A stretch of DNA of 64,000 bases from Alphaproteobacteria bacterium (GTDB lineage Bacteria > Planctomycetota > Phycisphaerae > UBA1845): positions 633,856 to 697,855 of the forward strand of contig JANQQE010000011.1 in assembly GCA_028285105.1 (NCBI GenBank), read 5' to 3'. Positions 1 to 8,937 of this stretch are shown piece by piece; position 1 is the stretch's first letter; each line of letters starts with the position of its first letter. The position numbers and the translations under genes are program-made. The notes under the pieces were generated by a model. That model was not told where the DNA came from. It did no database searches and saw only the letters and a list, made by a program, of their open reading frames with translations.

Positions 1-2
1 CG

Positions 3-1841
3 TTGCGTCTCGATCAAAAACAACAAACCGAAGCCCAGCAAAAAGCGCACGAAAACCAGGTACGCCTGGCGATCAATCAAATGGAAAGCTGGGCCAATCC
101 GATTTTGTTCAGCGAGTTCCGACGCGAATACGCCGACTATTCTGCCGTTTACGTTCCGAACGAAATCCGCCTGAGGTCTGGCGAGATGCTTGCACCGGCA
201 TCATTTGTGCAACTGTCGAGCTTACTTACCGAGCCGTCTCGTTACGATTGGTTCCTTTTATACTTTCAAATGTCGCCAAACGGCGTGTTCAATTCGCCGC
301 AGATTCCGCCAGATTTCGCCCGCCATTGGGCGGGCGCCTTCGACGATTCTGACGCTCACAATTGGATGCACTTCGAATCGCGATTGATTTCACTCGCCTA
401 TACATTCGCCCGCAGCGAATTAATTCAGGAATACGATCATAAACGAGGTCAATTGATCGATTCTTCTGGTGAGTTCACTGATGGCGACCAACCCGAATCG
501 GATGCGCTAGCTGCTGACTCGACTGCGATGGTGCAATCGCGCGATTGCACCAATTACAACTGGCGACGGCGACACATGCAAAAGATCCAACGCATGCAAA
601 CGCCTGGTATTGTGTGTACGCCGGAGCAAGTCGCCAACGCAAACCTGACGGAAATGTCCGCTCAGGAAGCGGCTGACGCCAATGACGACGAAGACACGGT
701 CGTTGGTATTCGGTACGAAAACATGGTGCCGCTGTGGACGGATTTGCCGGGCAGAGTCTCCAAAGACCTGATGTTCCTTCGGGCGCTCGATGTTGGTGGA
801 GCTCGTGTTTTCCAAGGGTTCATCATCGATTGGCCTCATTTCAGCAATCATCTTCTGTCGCAGATTTCTGATTTGTTTCCGAACGCGCAGCTTGAAGTCC
901 TCGAAGATGTAGAAGATTCACCCGATGACGCTTTGCTTAGTTTGATTCCTGCTCGACTTGTTCCGAACACATCGCGATTGGCGTTGGCCGGCGCAAGTTG
1001 GAATCATACGCATTCGTTTTTGCTGATGGGCTGGTGCGGATCGATCCTGATGTTGATTGCGATTGGATTCGGTTTGCGTTCGATGATGCAGCTATCGGAA
1101 CGACGCTCGCAATTCGCCTATGCTGTCACACACGAACTGCGTACGCCTTTGACGACTTTTCAGTTGTATACGGACATGCTCGCCAACGGGCTTGTCGAGG
1201 ATTCGAGTCGGCAGGAGTATCTCGAAACGTTGAATCACGAATCGCGACGTCTGTCCGGTTTGGTCTCCGGCGTCCTTGAACATTCGCGTATCGAAAACGG
1301 TTCTGTACCAGTTTCAAAAGAGTGGATTCCCGTATCCGACATCTTCGATGAGGTGCGTCAATCTCACGAGTCGTGGTGCTTGAAATCCGGCGCTCAATTG
1401 ACATTCGAGAATCAGACAGAAGACACCAGTGTACTCTCCGACCGCAGGCTCACCGCTCAGATCATAGGAAACCTGATCGACAATGCCTGCAAGTACGGCC
1501 GCAACGGCGAATCCGCACGAGTCACGGTGACCGCCCGTCTGCTCGAAGGCAAGTGCGCATTTGAGGTTTCCGACCAAGGACCGGGCGTCCCCACGCGATT
1601 GCGCACAGCGATCTTCAAACCGTACCAACGCGGCGAACAACACGCCACGACCGTAACCGGCGGCATTGGTTTGGGACTTGCGCTTTCAAGAAGTTGGGCG
1701 AAAATGCTTGGAGGGCAATTGGAGTTGGTCACCAGTTCAAGAGAACAAGGCGCCCGTTTTCGACTATCTTTGGAATCGGCTGACAGCGGTCAGACCAACC
1801 GTTCTCGAAGTACCCATGCAACGAACGGTTCACACGCTTAG
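3..1841 (+). CDS. Membrane sensor histidine kinase, 5' end cut by window edge
   Basis: Two-component sensor kinase expected to autophosphorylate on His and pass phosphate to a partner lying outside the window. The fragment opens with a Gln/Ala-rich coiled coil and a long sensory region. One membrane helix follows at about residues 339-359, then HisKA with the H-box HELRTP near residue 377 and a complete HATPase: N-box NLIDNACKYG near 489, G1 box DQGPGVP near 524 and G2 box GGIGLGL near 553. The reading frame is open to the first base of the window, so the apparent TTG start at base 3 is not a real start. An N-terminal membrane helix probably lies upstream. All catalytic boxes are intact, so an active kinase is expected; the signal is unknown. 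Confidence 0.9.
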   Translation: MRLDQKQQTEAQQKAHENQVRLAINQMESWANPILFSEFRREYADYSAVYVPNEIRLRSGEMLAPASFVQLSSLLTEPSRYDWFLLYFQMSPNGVFNSPQIPPDFARHWAGAFDDSDAHNWMHFESRLISLAYTFARSELIQEYDHKRGQLIDSSGEFTDGDQPESDALAADSTAMVQSRDCTNYNWRRRHMQKIQRMQTPGIVCTPEQVANANLTEMSAQEAADANDDEDTVVGIRYENMVPLWTDLPGRVSKDLMFLRALDVGGARVFQGFIIDWPHFSNHLLSQISDLFPNAQLEVLEDVEDSPDDALLSLIPARLVPNTSRLALAGASWNHTHSFLLMGWCGSILMLIAIGFGLRSMMQLSERRSQFAYAVTHELRTPLTTFQLYTDMLANGLVEDSSRQEYLETLNHESRRLSGLVSGVLEHSRIENGSVPVSKEWIPVSDIFDEVRQSHESWCLKSGAQLTFENQTEDTSVLSDRRLTAQIIGNLIDNACKYGRNGESARVTVTARLLEGKCAFEVSDQGPGVPTRLRTAIFKPYQRGEQHATTVTGGIGLGLALSRSWAKMLGGQLELVTSSREQGARFRLSLESADSGQTNRSRSTHATNGSHA

Positions 1842-1890
1842 CGACTGTACAACTGATCGCGAACAAACCAGGGTTCATTTCCGAAACGTC

Positions 1891-2244
1891 TTAATCGTCA
1901 TCCCCTTCTTCGGATTTTCCGCCACTATCTGCCGGACCGGCGGCTGTATTGATGTGCTCGGAGCGGTCGGCGACTTTGCGGTATCCGAGGTAGTGAACCA
2001 ACTCGAAAATCTCAGAGATCGTAGGATAGGGTCGATCGTTGATCCGCTTGTAGTCGTCCACAACCATGACGAATTCAAGCAGGTCATCCGACAGTTCGCC
2101 CTCTTCAGCGGCTCTTCGGACCTCTCCACGGCGACGTCCGGGACCGCGACGACGGTCTAGTCCGGTACGACGATCCACGTTTTTCTTGCGACGATCGGTC
2201 GATTCTCCGGTGCGGCGATCGTTGGTGCCAGAATAGTCGGTCAT
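1891..2244 (-). CDS. Small hypothetical protein with Arg-rich DRR repeats
   Basis: No family recognised. The first half is very basic, with repeated DRRTG/DRRRG units and an RRR cluster. The second half is a compact, probably folded segment of about 40 residues containing the phrases VVDDYKRIND and HYLGYRKV. The tail is acidic (EEGDDD). The ATG at 2244 is preceded by a GA-rich stretch that can serve as a ribosome binding site. It lies 66 bases downstream of the poly-Asp protein gene on the same strand, so the two may be cotranscribed. The basic part suggests contact with nucleic acid or an acidic partner, possibly the neighbouring Asp-rich protein; that is inference only. Confidence 0.6.
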   Translation of the reverse strand: MTDYSGTNDRRTGESTDRRKKNVDRRTGLDRRRGPGRRRGEVRRAAEEGELSDDLLEFVMVVDDYKRINDRPYPTISEIFELVHYLGYRKVADRSEHINTAAGPADSGGKSEEGDDD

Positions 2245-2310
2245 GAAATTGGGTCCTCTCCCTGTCGCGGCGAAGTGGCCGGTGCTGCGTGACGGATTTC
2301 AAACCGTTAA

Positions 2311-2480
2311 CTAATCGAGATCGTCATCCAGGTCATCGGTATCGTAATCGTCGTCGAGATCGTCAAGATCGTCGAGTTCGTCGTCATCGTCGAGATCGTC
2401 ATCTTCGGGAAGATCGTCGTCATCGTCATCGATTTCCGAATCGAACTCGTCGTCATCAATGCCAACCTCTTCGTCGTACT
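2311..2480. repeat. Low-complexity GATCGTC / Asp-codon tract
   Basis: Imperfect tandem repetition of GATCGTC and CATCGTC-like units on the plus strand, which are Asp codons on the minus strand. It encodes the acidic tail of the protein above and is a likely place for length variation by slippage. Confidence 0.75.
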
Positions 2481-2733
2481 CGTCGCTGGCAACGATTTCC
2501 GAAGCAACGGTGTGCATCAAATCCGGCACCAAAACGCCAATCCCGCGTGGCAAAACCGTGTAAGCAGCGTCGCCGTCGAGATCGTGATCCAGCATCGCCG
2601 GAATGTTGTTGTCTTCCAGCAACTGCTTGATACGCCGAGCGTGATCCATCTCTGCCGCAAACAACACCGGTACAAACTCGGGATGAATCGTGTCGGTTCC
2701 TACTTGTTCATATTGCATAACTTCGTTTTGCAT
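2311..2733 (-). CDS. DUF2007-like small protein with long poly-Asp tail
   Basis: The folded part, about residues 10-75, resembles DUF2007 proteins (putative signal-transducing, ferredoxin-like fold). It shows the pattern of a peptide entering a short strand (PVLFAAEMD), a helix (ARRIKQLLEDNNIPA) and a later VLVPD strand. From about residue 80 to the end the protein is almost only Asp with some Glu, Leu and Ile. The start is placed at the ATG at 2733 because an AGGGGGG ribosome binding site sits 11 bases upstream; an in-frame ATG at 2790 has none. Poly-Asp tails can bind divalent metal or basic proteins, but no function is shown here. Confidence 0.7.
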   Translation of the reverse strand: MQNEVMQYEQVGTDTIHPEFVPVLFAAEMDHARRIKQLLEDNNIPAMLDHDLDGDAAYTVLPRGIGVLVPDLMHTVASEIVASDEYDEEVGIDDDEFDSEIDDDDDDLPEDDDLDDDDELDDLDDLDDDYDTDDLDDDLD

Positions 2734-2880
2734 GTGACGGTTCGCCCCCCTACTTTGTTCCTTTGTGAATGTTTGGACAAACAACCGCATACGGAGCGAC
2801 GCAATCGCACTCCAGTCATGGCTTTACGCCTTCAGCCTTTCGACCGCCCATCACCGCGACGAGTCCGACGACCAATACGT

Positions 2881-3756
2881 TTATTCGAACTCGTGAAGCA
2901 TCCGCTCAACCTCCGTTCGATCCGCCTTGTTGTGATTGCGATCCTTGTTCAGGATCGACTTCGGCGGTTTTTCGATCGCTGCCGTTTGCGATTCGGTAAC
3001 GGATTCATTCGAATCACGCAAGCCCGCACTCGCTTCACCGACAGAAATTCCGTTGCCAGCTTTTTCAATCGGTGTCAGGAGAACCACATTGCCCAGCAGA
3101 ATCCAGCCAAGATCGAACCGCTCCGACACGAGCGACAAGCAGGTGTTCAAATCGACATCCTCCAACGAGAAGGAAAGTCGCTCGACCGAAACGCCATCGG
3201 TCGAAATGTCACACCCGCTTGAATAAACAATGGCAACGTCGAATGCAAGCGCCACCGCTGCGATCGATTCAACCAGGGTGGCTGACTCCAATTCGATGTC
3301 GCCAACCGGCCCGCCTCCTGCAAACTTTTTCTGCTCTTGTGCGATATCGATCCCGCCTTGCTGAAGCCGGATGTCCGAACGAATGAGAGTTGGGCTATGT
3401 TCGGATTTCATCCAAATACTGGAATGGCCAACCTGCCAACCGACCATTCTGAATACCGTCTCAACCAGCGACTTGGCATCCGCGAGGTCGATCGAATCTG
3501 AGGTGCAATACAACTGCAATTCGTGCTTCCGATCAGACGGATCGGAACGAATCGCAAACGCCACGCCTTCATGGTTCGCAATGCGTTCAATCAATTGCGC
3601 ACCAGTCAGCCCGGCCCCACCCCAATGCACCGCACCTTGCCGGTTGTTCTTCGGTGCGCTCGAATCCGCTGCGATGCGATGACGAAGAGCTGCCGCATTG
3701 GGTGCAGGCAACATTCCCAACGCCATGAAGATCACGATTTGAATGCAGACGGTCAT
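2881..3756 (-). CDS. Secreted hypothetical protein with secretin-N/STN-like segments
   Basis: A signal peptide is visible in the first 22 residues (hydrophobic core IVIFMALGML, then APNAAA). The mature protein contains two weakly similar segments, at about residues 50-125 and 145-220, each with a pattern of helix, short strand and helix ending in hydrophobic strands. The second holds SFSLEDVDLNTCLSLVSERF, the kind of motif found in secretin and TonB short N-terminal domains (F-x-x-x-x-L-x-x-A/C-L-x-x-L). No beta-barrel follows, so it is not a secretin. It lies upstream of the poly-Asp gene on the same strand. Exact function unknown; periplasmic scaffold or type II/IV secretion accessory is one reading. 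Confidence 0.6.
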   Translation of the reverse strand: MTVCIQIVIFMALGMLPAPNAAALRHRIAADSSAPKNNRQGAVHWGGAGLTGAQLIERIANHEGVAFAIRSDPSDRKHELQLYCTSDSIDLADAKSLVETVFRMVGWQVGHSSIWMKSEHSPTLIRSDIRLQQGGIDIAQEQKKFAGGGPVGDIELESATLVESIAAVALAFDVAIVYSSGCDISTDGVSVERLSFSLEDVDLNTCLSLVSERFDLGWILLGNVVLLTPIEKAGNGISVGEASAGLRDSNESVTESQTAAIEKPPKSILNKDRNHNKADRTEVERMLHEFE

Positions 3757-3952
3757 GGTACGCTCACGATTCCAATGAAGCGGTTGAATTTTGTCGCAGC
3801 CGCACCGAACCTGTCAACTACAACTTGCAACCGATTGCATCATGGCCATCCGCTCCTGTTCCCCCTAGTATGATCGCCAAGACAGCAGGTCCGGTTTGCA
3901 TCACCGATACGCCCAGACTGACTGAACTGTGCTTGAAGAAGCGAGACGCCAC

Positions 3953-4603
3953 ATGAACGACCAGCAACCCGAACAAGCGAACGAGTCTCACGAGAAGTTC
4001 GACGCCCAAGGCAATACCCAATCGAACGATGCGGCGTCCTCCGAAGCAGCGCCGTCGCTGGCAACACCTTCTTCGACTCCGGAAGTCGCAGACGCCATGT
4101 CCCCCAGGCTTGAAGGTCAGATTTGGCAGGGGCGAACCGATTGGCGTTATCACGCGGGCGTTTGCGCTGTGAGCGCCCTCGCGGTACTGGTGGCATGCGT
4201 CACTGTCATCTACGCCGCTTCTAAAACATCACTTTCAGGAGGGTGGGCGTTCCTGATTTGCGTGATGATCTTCGCCATGGCGGCGATCGGTGTCGGCGCC
4301 TGGATATTCATTCAAATCGTCAAGACCCGCTATCGATTGACCGATCAGCGGCTTTTCATTGAGCGAGGCGTGTTTTCGCAGACCATCGACCAGATCGAAT
4401 TGATTCGCGTGGACGACGTACGTTTGCGCAAGAAATTTGTCGATCGGCTGCTGGGCTTGGGATCGGTGGAATTGCTGACGACAGATACGTCCGATTCACA
4501 CCTCATCATTGAAGGGATTCGCAACCCCGAGGAAATCGCTGAGCACGTTCGCACCCGAATGCGAGAATTGCGAAGTCGCTCCTTGTTCATCGAAAACCTG
4601 TAA
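3953..4603 (+). CDS. Bacterial PH-domain (bPH2/DUF304, YdbT-like) membrane protein
   Basis: The N-terminal 50 residues are acidic and disordered. Two membrane helices follow at about residues 65-88 and 95-118, and then a bPH2 domain: the pattern YRLTDQRLFIERGVF with IDQIELIRVDDV and a final strand GSVELLTTD is typical of this family. The domain is cytoplasmic and next to the membrane. The ATG at 3953 is taken as the start; a GTG at 3929 in frame is possible. Members often sit in the inner membrane in envelope maintenance or antimicrobial resistance loci, but substrates are not known. Confidence 0.75.
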   Translation: MNDQQPEQANESHEKFDAQGNTQSNDAASSEAAPSLATPSSTPEVADAMSPRLEGQIWQGRTDWRYHAGVCAVSALAVLVACVTVIYAASKTSLSGGWAFLICVMIFAMAAIGVGAWIFIQIVKTRYRLTDQRLFIERGVFSQTIDQIELIRVDDVRLRKKFVDRLLGLGSVELLTTDTSDSHLIIEGIRNPEEIAEHVRTRMRELRSRSLFIENL

Positions 4604-4645
4604 TCGAAAGCGACCCATCGCCAAAATCGAACTACTGCCAGTTGC

Positions 4646-4689
4646 GTAAAAAGAAAACACCGGGCTGCCCTCAAGGGACAGACCCGGTG
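4646..4689 (-). terminator. Rho-independent terminator downstream of the EF-G gene
   Basis: Inverted repeat CACCGGG/CCCGGTG (4658-4664 with 4683-4689). An inner partial TGCCCT/AGGGACA pairing extends the stem. On the minus strand it is followed by a T-rich run (TTTTCTTTTT). It lies about 200 bases past the stop of the EF-G gene, so it would end that transcript. Confidence 0.6.
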
Positions 4690-4888
4690 CTTTCCGGAGG
4701 GGAAAAGCTTTATGGAAATCGCGTGAAGGCGAAGGTCCGCATAACCTGTTTACTTAAGATTATTAGGTCTCGCCAAACCCGAAGGCAAATCCCTTTCCTT
4801 TTATTTTACAGAATGTTATGCCGCAGTATCATGAATCGGCATGCCTCTAAAGCAAAACTGTACGACACCTCCGATTGACCACAGTCCC

Positions 4889-6910
4889 TTATGAATCGCT
4901 TTCCTTTTGGCTTTGAGCGATGATCTGTTGGGCTACGTTTCCGGGCACCGATTCATAGTGCGAGAATTCCAGCGAGTAACTGCCCTGGCCGCCCGTAATG
5001 CTTGAGAGTCGGGAGTTGTAATCCGAAAGCTCAGCCAATGGCACCATTGCAGTCAGCACGGACAAGCCACCGGGCAGCGCCTTTTGACCTTGCGGGCGAC
5101 CGCGGTGTGAGGCCAGGTCGCCCTGAATGTCGCCGACCGTGTCACGTGGAACCGTTACTTCAACTTCGACGATCGGTTCCAACAACGTTGGCTTGGATTT
5201 CATGAATGCATCTTTGAACGCGCCGCGCCCGGCGATCTGGAAGGCAATATCTTTGCTGTCGACCGGGTGGGTCTTACCGTCGATCAACTCAACGGTCACG
5301 TCGACGATCGGATAGCCGGCCAACACGCCCTCGGTCATCTGCGCGCGAATTCCCTTATCCACACTGACGCGATACGTTTGATCGATCGCCCCACCAAAAA
5401 TCTTGTCGACAAATTGGTAACCTTCGCCGCGTTCGCTGGGGAACATGTTGATGATCACGCGCCCGAATTGACCCGATCCACCGGACTGTTTCTTATGCGT
5501 GTACTCGATGCTCTCAGCCCGTCCGGTGATGGTTTCGCGATATGGAATCTTCGGCGGTTTGGTGACGACCTCAAGCTTGAACTGGTTCAGCATGCGCTTC
5601 AAGACGGTGCGAATGTGCAGGTCGCCGATACCATGTATGACCAACTCCTTGGTGGTCGAGTCGCGCTCAATATCAAGGCAGTAGTCTTCTTCCGTAAACT
5701 TCTTCAACGCCAAGCCGATTTTGTCTTCGTCGCCATGCGTCTTCGATTCGATGGCTTTTGCGTACATCGGAACGGGTCGTTTCGGCATGGCGATGTCGCC
5801 ACCGTTGTCGGAAAACAACACGTCGCCGATGTGAAAATCATGTTTTGCAACGGCAACGATATCGCCTGCACATGCGGCTTCGATGTCGCTGTGTTCGCTG
5901 CCCTGAAATCGCGTGACGTGACCAAGTCGCGTGCCCTTACGATCATTAACGGTTTTGACCGTCCCATCACTTGCCAGTTTTCCGGTATGCACGCGGATGA
6001 ACGAATACTTGATGTGGCTTTTCGCATCGCTCATCACTTTGAAAACCTGCCCGACGAATGGCCCGTCGATGTTCGGTTCAATCTCGATTTGCTCGTCTTC
6101 GCGCGTCAGGACGCGTTTCTTGCCAAGCAACGGAGATGGCGCGATCTTGACGATGGCGTTCAGCAATTCCGGACAACCCACTTCCGTCATGGCATTCGTG
6201 AACATGACCGGTACAAAGTCGCCCGAAACACAAGCCTTGGCCGCCACCAACAAAACATCTTCGTCGGAAACCTCGCCACCGAGATACTTTTCCATCAACG
6301 TATCGTCGACACCAACAATGGCTTCGATCGCTGCTTCATGCGCACTGGGAATATCGCCGAAATCCGAATCTCCGGTCTTGTTCTTGAAACATCCAGTGAC
6401 GCCGGTTCCGCCGCCCTTGGGCAGATTGATCGGGACGCATTCGGTTCCAAAAAATTCCTGGATCGTTTCGAGGAGTTCTTCCAAATTGGCGTTGTCGGCA
6501 TCGATCTTGTTCACGACGATCATGCGGGCCAGACCATAATTGGTCGCCCTTTCCCACATTTTTCGCGTGTTTACCTCGATGCCAGCCGCCGCAGACACGA
6601 CCAGGATCGCCGTTTCCGCCCCTGCAAGAGAACCAACGGCTTGACCGCAATAGTCCGTAGCGCCCGGCGTGTCGATGATGTTGATGTGCTTGCCTTCGTA
6701 TTGGGCACAACAAATGCTCGAATCGATGGAATGGGCAGATTCCTTCTCGTCTTCGGCGAAATCGAAAGTAGACGTCTTATCGGTGACCGAACCGAGACGC
6801 TTGGTTGCCCCGGCTTGGTGGAGCAGCGACTCTCCGAGCGAAGTCTTACCGGCACCGGAATGCCCAACAAAAACGATGTTGCGAATATCAGCAATTGGAT
6901 ATGTGGCCAT
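4889..6910 (-). CDS. fusA2: Elongation factor G-like GTPase (FusA2/EF-G paralogue)
   Basis: Translational GTPase of EF-G layout: G1 GHSGAGKT at residues 16-23, switch region, G3 DTPGATD near 80-86, G4 NKID at 134-137, then domains II to V. It is 673 residues, slightly short for EF-G. The GHSGAGKT loop and the loss of the DTPGH histidine (here Ala) match the EF-G2/FusA2 type paralogues rather than the housekeeping protein. The His normally positions the attacking water in GTP hydrolysis, so turnover may be slow or need another residue. It is not beside tufA, rpsL or rpsG, which also argues for a paralogue. GGAG lies 8 bases before the ATG. Role could be in recycling, back-translocation or stress; not shown. 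Confidence 0.88.
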   Translation of the reverse strand: MATYPIADIRNIVFVGHSGAGKTSLGESLLHQAGATKRLGSVTDKTSTFDFAEDEKESAHSIDSSICCAQYEGKHINIIDTPGATDYCGQAVGSLAGAETAILVVSAAAGIEVNTRKMWERATNYGLARMIVVNKIDADNANLEELLETIQEFFGTECVPINLPKGGGTGVTGCFKNKTGDSDFGDIPSAHEAAIEAIVGVDDTLMEKYLGGEVSDEDVLLVAAKACVSGDFVPVMFTNAMTEVGCPELLNAIVKIAPSPLLGKKRVLTREDEQIEIEPNIDGPFVGQVFKVMSDAKSHIKYSFIRVHTGKLASDGTVKTVNDRKGTRLGHVTRFQGSEHSDIEAACAGDIVAVAKHDFHIGDVLFSDNGGDIAMPKRPVPMYAKAIESKTHGDEDKIGLALKKFTEEDYCLDIERDSTTKELVIHGIGDLHIRTVLKRMLNQFKLEVVTKPPKIPYRETITGRAESIEYTHKKQSGGSGQFGRVIINMFPSERGEGYQFVDKIFGGAIDQTYRVSVDKGIRAQMTEGVLAGYPIVDVTVELIDGKTHPVDSKDIAFQIAGRGAFKDAFMKSKPTLLEPIVEVEVTVPRDTVGDIQGDLASHRGRPQGQKALPGGLSVLTAMVPLAELSDYNSRLSSITGGQGSYSLEFSHYESVPGNVAQQIIAQSQKESDS

Positions 6911-7173
6911 CCACCCACTCCTCGAAAAAACTTGAGAATATTGTCATGTTTGGCGAAGTCGCACAGTTTAGCCTAGAAAGTGTACCGCTGGCAACACGTC
7001 GCAAAACCCGCCGGAATCCGCCAAAACTCGAGCGGTTCTATCACGCAATTTCACTTGCCTGTAACCCATGCGCAACTCGGCTCCGATGAAATTGACTCTT
7101 GCTGTGTTCAAAGCCATCATCAATCAAACGGTTGGAAACTCGATGTCCATGCCGCGGATTGGAGAAGGATAGT

Positions 7174-7767
7174 ATGTTACCCAGATTCCTAAGTTCAAGT
7201 CGCCACGCTGCGCCGTTTCGCACGGTCCGACTCCTTGCAGAGACCCTTGCGGTGGTGGCCATCGGGATTGTCGCCGGAGTCGTGGTCAACCAACTGAAAG
7301 CCTCCGAGGATCGATTCAGCGTCACCCGCGATTACTTCAAGACCGCGAAGCCCGTTGACGCCAGCAAGGCGGAAGACGTTTTCCAATTCATCGAACACGC
7401 AGAAATGATGGACGTGTTTCAAAGCTCGGCGTACGAGGTGGGTCAGTGCATTTTCATCGACGCCCGCAACGATGTCGCGTTCGCCGAGAAGCACATCCCC
7501 GGTTCCTACCAACTCGACCACTACTTTGCTGACCGTTACTTGACCGACCTTTTGCCCGTTTGTGCCGAAGCGGAACGAATTGTCGTGTACTGCAACGGAG
7601 GAAAATGCGAAGACAGCAAGCTGGCCACGATGGATTTGATCGAAAATGGAATTCTCGCCGACAAGATATTCGTTTATCTCGGTGGCGTGGAGGCCTGGAG
7701 CGAAGATGGTCTGCCGTTTGAACGTGGCGAACGGTTAAGCGGTGATATCACTTATGGCGATGAGTAG
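7174..7767 (+). CDS. Membrane-anchored rhodanese-like protein
   Basis: An N-terminal membrane anchor (LLAETLAVVAIGIVAGVVV, about residues 18-36) is followed by one rhodanese domain. The active-site loop begins with Cys in YCNGGKCEDS, so the catalytic cysteine is present, with a second Cys five residues later. The usual GGVEAW motif ends the domain. The start ATG at 7174 has an excellent GGAGAAGG ribosome binding site five bases upstream; longer in-frame starts lack one. The stop overlaps the start of the DoxX-like gene, so the two are translationally coupled. Likely handles sulfane sulfur or thiol redox at the outer face of the membrane. Confidence 0.85.
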   Translation: MLPRFLSSSRHAAPFRTVRLLAETLAVVAIGIVAGVVVNQLKASEDRFSVTRDYFKTAKPVDASKAEDVFQFIEHAEMMDVFQSSAYEVGQCIFIDARNDVAFAEKHIPGSYQLDHYFADRYLTDLLPVCAEAERIVVYCNGGKCEDSKLATMDLIENGILADKIFVYLGGVEAWSEDGLPFERGERLSGDITYGDE

Positions 7768-8323
7768 CGCCAAACTGCCACCCGATTCGGAAAGTCAGCA
7801 TTGGATTCGATCGCTTGATCGTTCCGGTTATCCGCTGCTTATTGCGCGAATGGTGTTGGGGATTCTTTTCATCAAGATGGGCTGGGACAAGATCGGCGAC
7901 CCGGTTGCGTTTCTCAAACTGCTGCGCCAATACGAAATCTTTCCGCCTAGCGCATACCTGCTCGAAAACTTCATCGCCTTGACGCTGCCGTGGATCGAAT
8001 TGGTTTGCGGACTGGCGCTAATTGTTGGAGTTTTCGTGCGCGGTGCTGGTTTGACGTTCCTCTTGATGCTCACCGGGTTCACCATCGTCATCGCCATTCG
8101 AGCGATTGGAATGTATAAGACCGGCGAGTACGCATCGTTTTGCGATGTCGCATTTGACTGCGGATGTGGCGGTGGACTCGTCGGAATGTGCAAAAAAATC
8201 CCTGAAAATATTGGATTGTGGCTGTTATCCTGGATTCCAATTTTGTCGGTAAGTCGCCGCTTCTGCCTAACCGGGTTGCTGGTCGATCACTCCAATGAAG
8301 GGGGGGAAGTCGCCGCCGATTAG
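7754..8323 (+). CDS. DoxX/MauE-type membrane protein
   Basis: Four hydrophobic helices are visible: PLLIARMVLGILFIKMG, FIALTLPWIELVCGLALIVG, LTFLLMLTGFTIVIAIRAIG and a C-terminal one. The family carries out or supports quinone-linked thiol redox. A Cys-rich loop (CDVAFDCGCGGG) precedes the last helix, as in MauE-like proteins that feed disulfide chemistry. The start overlaps the rhodanese stop; ATGs at 7754 and 7760 are both possible. The pair rhodanese-DoxX/MauE suggests transfer of electrons from periplasmic sulfur or thiols to quinone; inferred from context. Confidence 0.8.
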   Translation: MAMSSAKLPPDSESQHWIRSLDRSGYPLLIARMVLGILFIKMGWDKIGDPVAFLKLLRQYEIFPPSAYLLENFIALTLPWIELVCGLALIVGVFVRGAGLTFLLMLTGFTIVIAIRAIGMYKTGEYASFCDVAFDCGCGGGLVGMCKKIPENIGLWLLSWIPILSVSRRFCLTGLLVDHSNEGGEVAAD

Positions 8324-8331
8324 TTAAATGT

Positions 8332-8368
8332 CACAGCCAACTCGACGGCTGTGTGGCCACCCTTTTTT
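8332..8368 (+). terminator. Terminator after the DoxX-like gene
   Basis: Perfect 7-bp stem CACAGCC/GGCTGTG starting nine bases after the stop codon, with an 8-base loop, followed after nine bases by TTTTTT. The spacing to the T-run is longer than ideal. Confidence 0.5.
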
Positions 8369-8937
8369 GCCCTTCAATCGCGCATTCCGCACAGGTCAAT
8401 TCCAGCCCACACCATGTGATTCCAACCCTGACAATCCGACTGACATACTGTTGGCGCCATTCCCAAACCACGACAGTTTTGGCGTTTTCAGCACAAATAA
8501 AGGGGTTTTTGAAGCGTCAGACATCTTTGCCATTGTTGTCTGATTCTGCCATCGATGCTCTGTCGCGTGCGCGGTCGTCGCCCTGATTCAACGCATCCAA
8601 GAGATCAAACCTGAACCCATTGCAGCGCGCACTTAAAGGGCTGATCGGTGCCATATCGAAAGTCGTTTGACAGGAAATCCCATCCTTGCGGCTGCTTGAG
8701 GGAACGACGGGTGGCGACATTTCGACGGTCTTTGCAAAATCCGATCAGGCATATGACCCCTATTTTTTAGGGTTTTTTGGCTAAGAATTACTTGCCATTA
8801 AAGCCGATTTCCTCCAATGTATCGCGCGAAGCGAGCAAGCATTGGAAAATCTTGCCTGCGTTTATAGGCAATGTTGATTATTGAAACATGCCAGGGAACG
8901 ACCTTGGCGAAACGACAAGCATGAAAGGATTCCATTG
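8369..8937. other. Intergenic stretch, no gene supported
   Basis: About 570 bases with only short open frames that lack ribosome binding sites, family signatures or continuity. An AT-richer part near 8758-8790 (TATTTTTTAGGGTTTTTTGG) and the block just before HU may hold the HU promoter, but no clear -35/-10 pair can be defended. Confidence 0.4.

Noticed and set aside
2311..2480. Tandem repeat as a possible CRISPR or iteron array
   Set aside because: Units are 7-base codon-level repeats within a protein frame without spacers.
4642..4878. 78-residue open frame after the PH-domain gene
   Set aside because: Lies over a terminator hairpin, no ribosome binding site, no similarity seen.
5267..6976. 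569-residue open frame on the plus strand across the EF-G gene
   Set aside because: It is a mirror frame of a strongly conserved GTPase gene on the other strand, rich in Arg/His, with no domain, leader or ribosome binding site.
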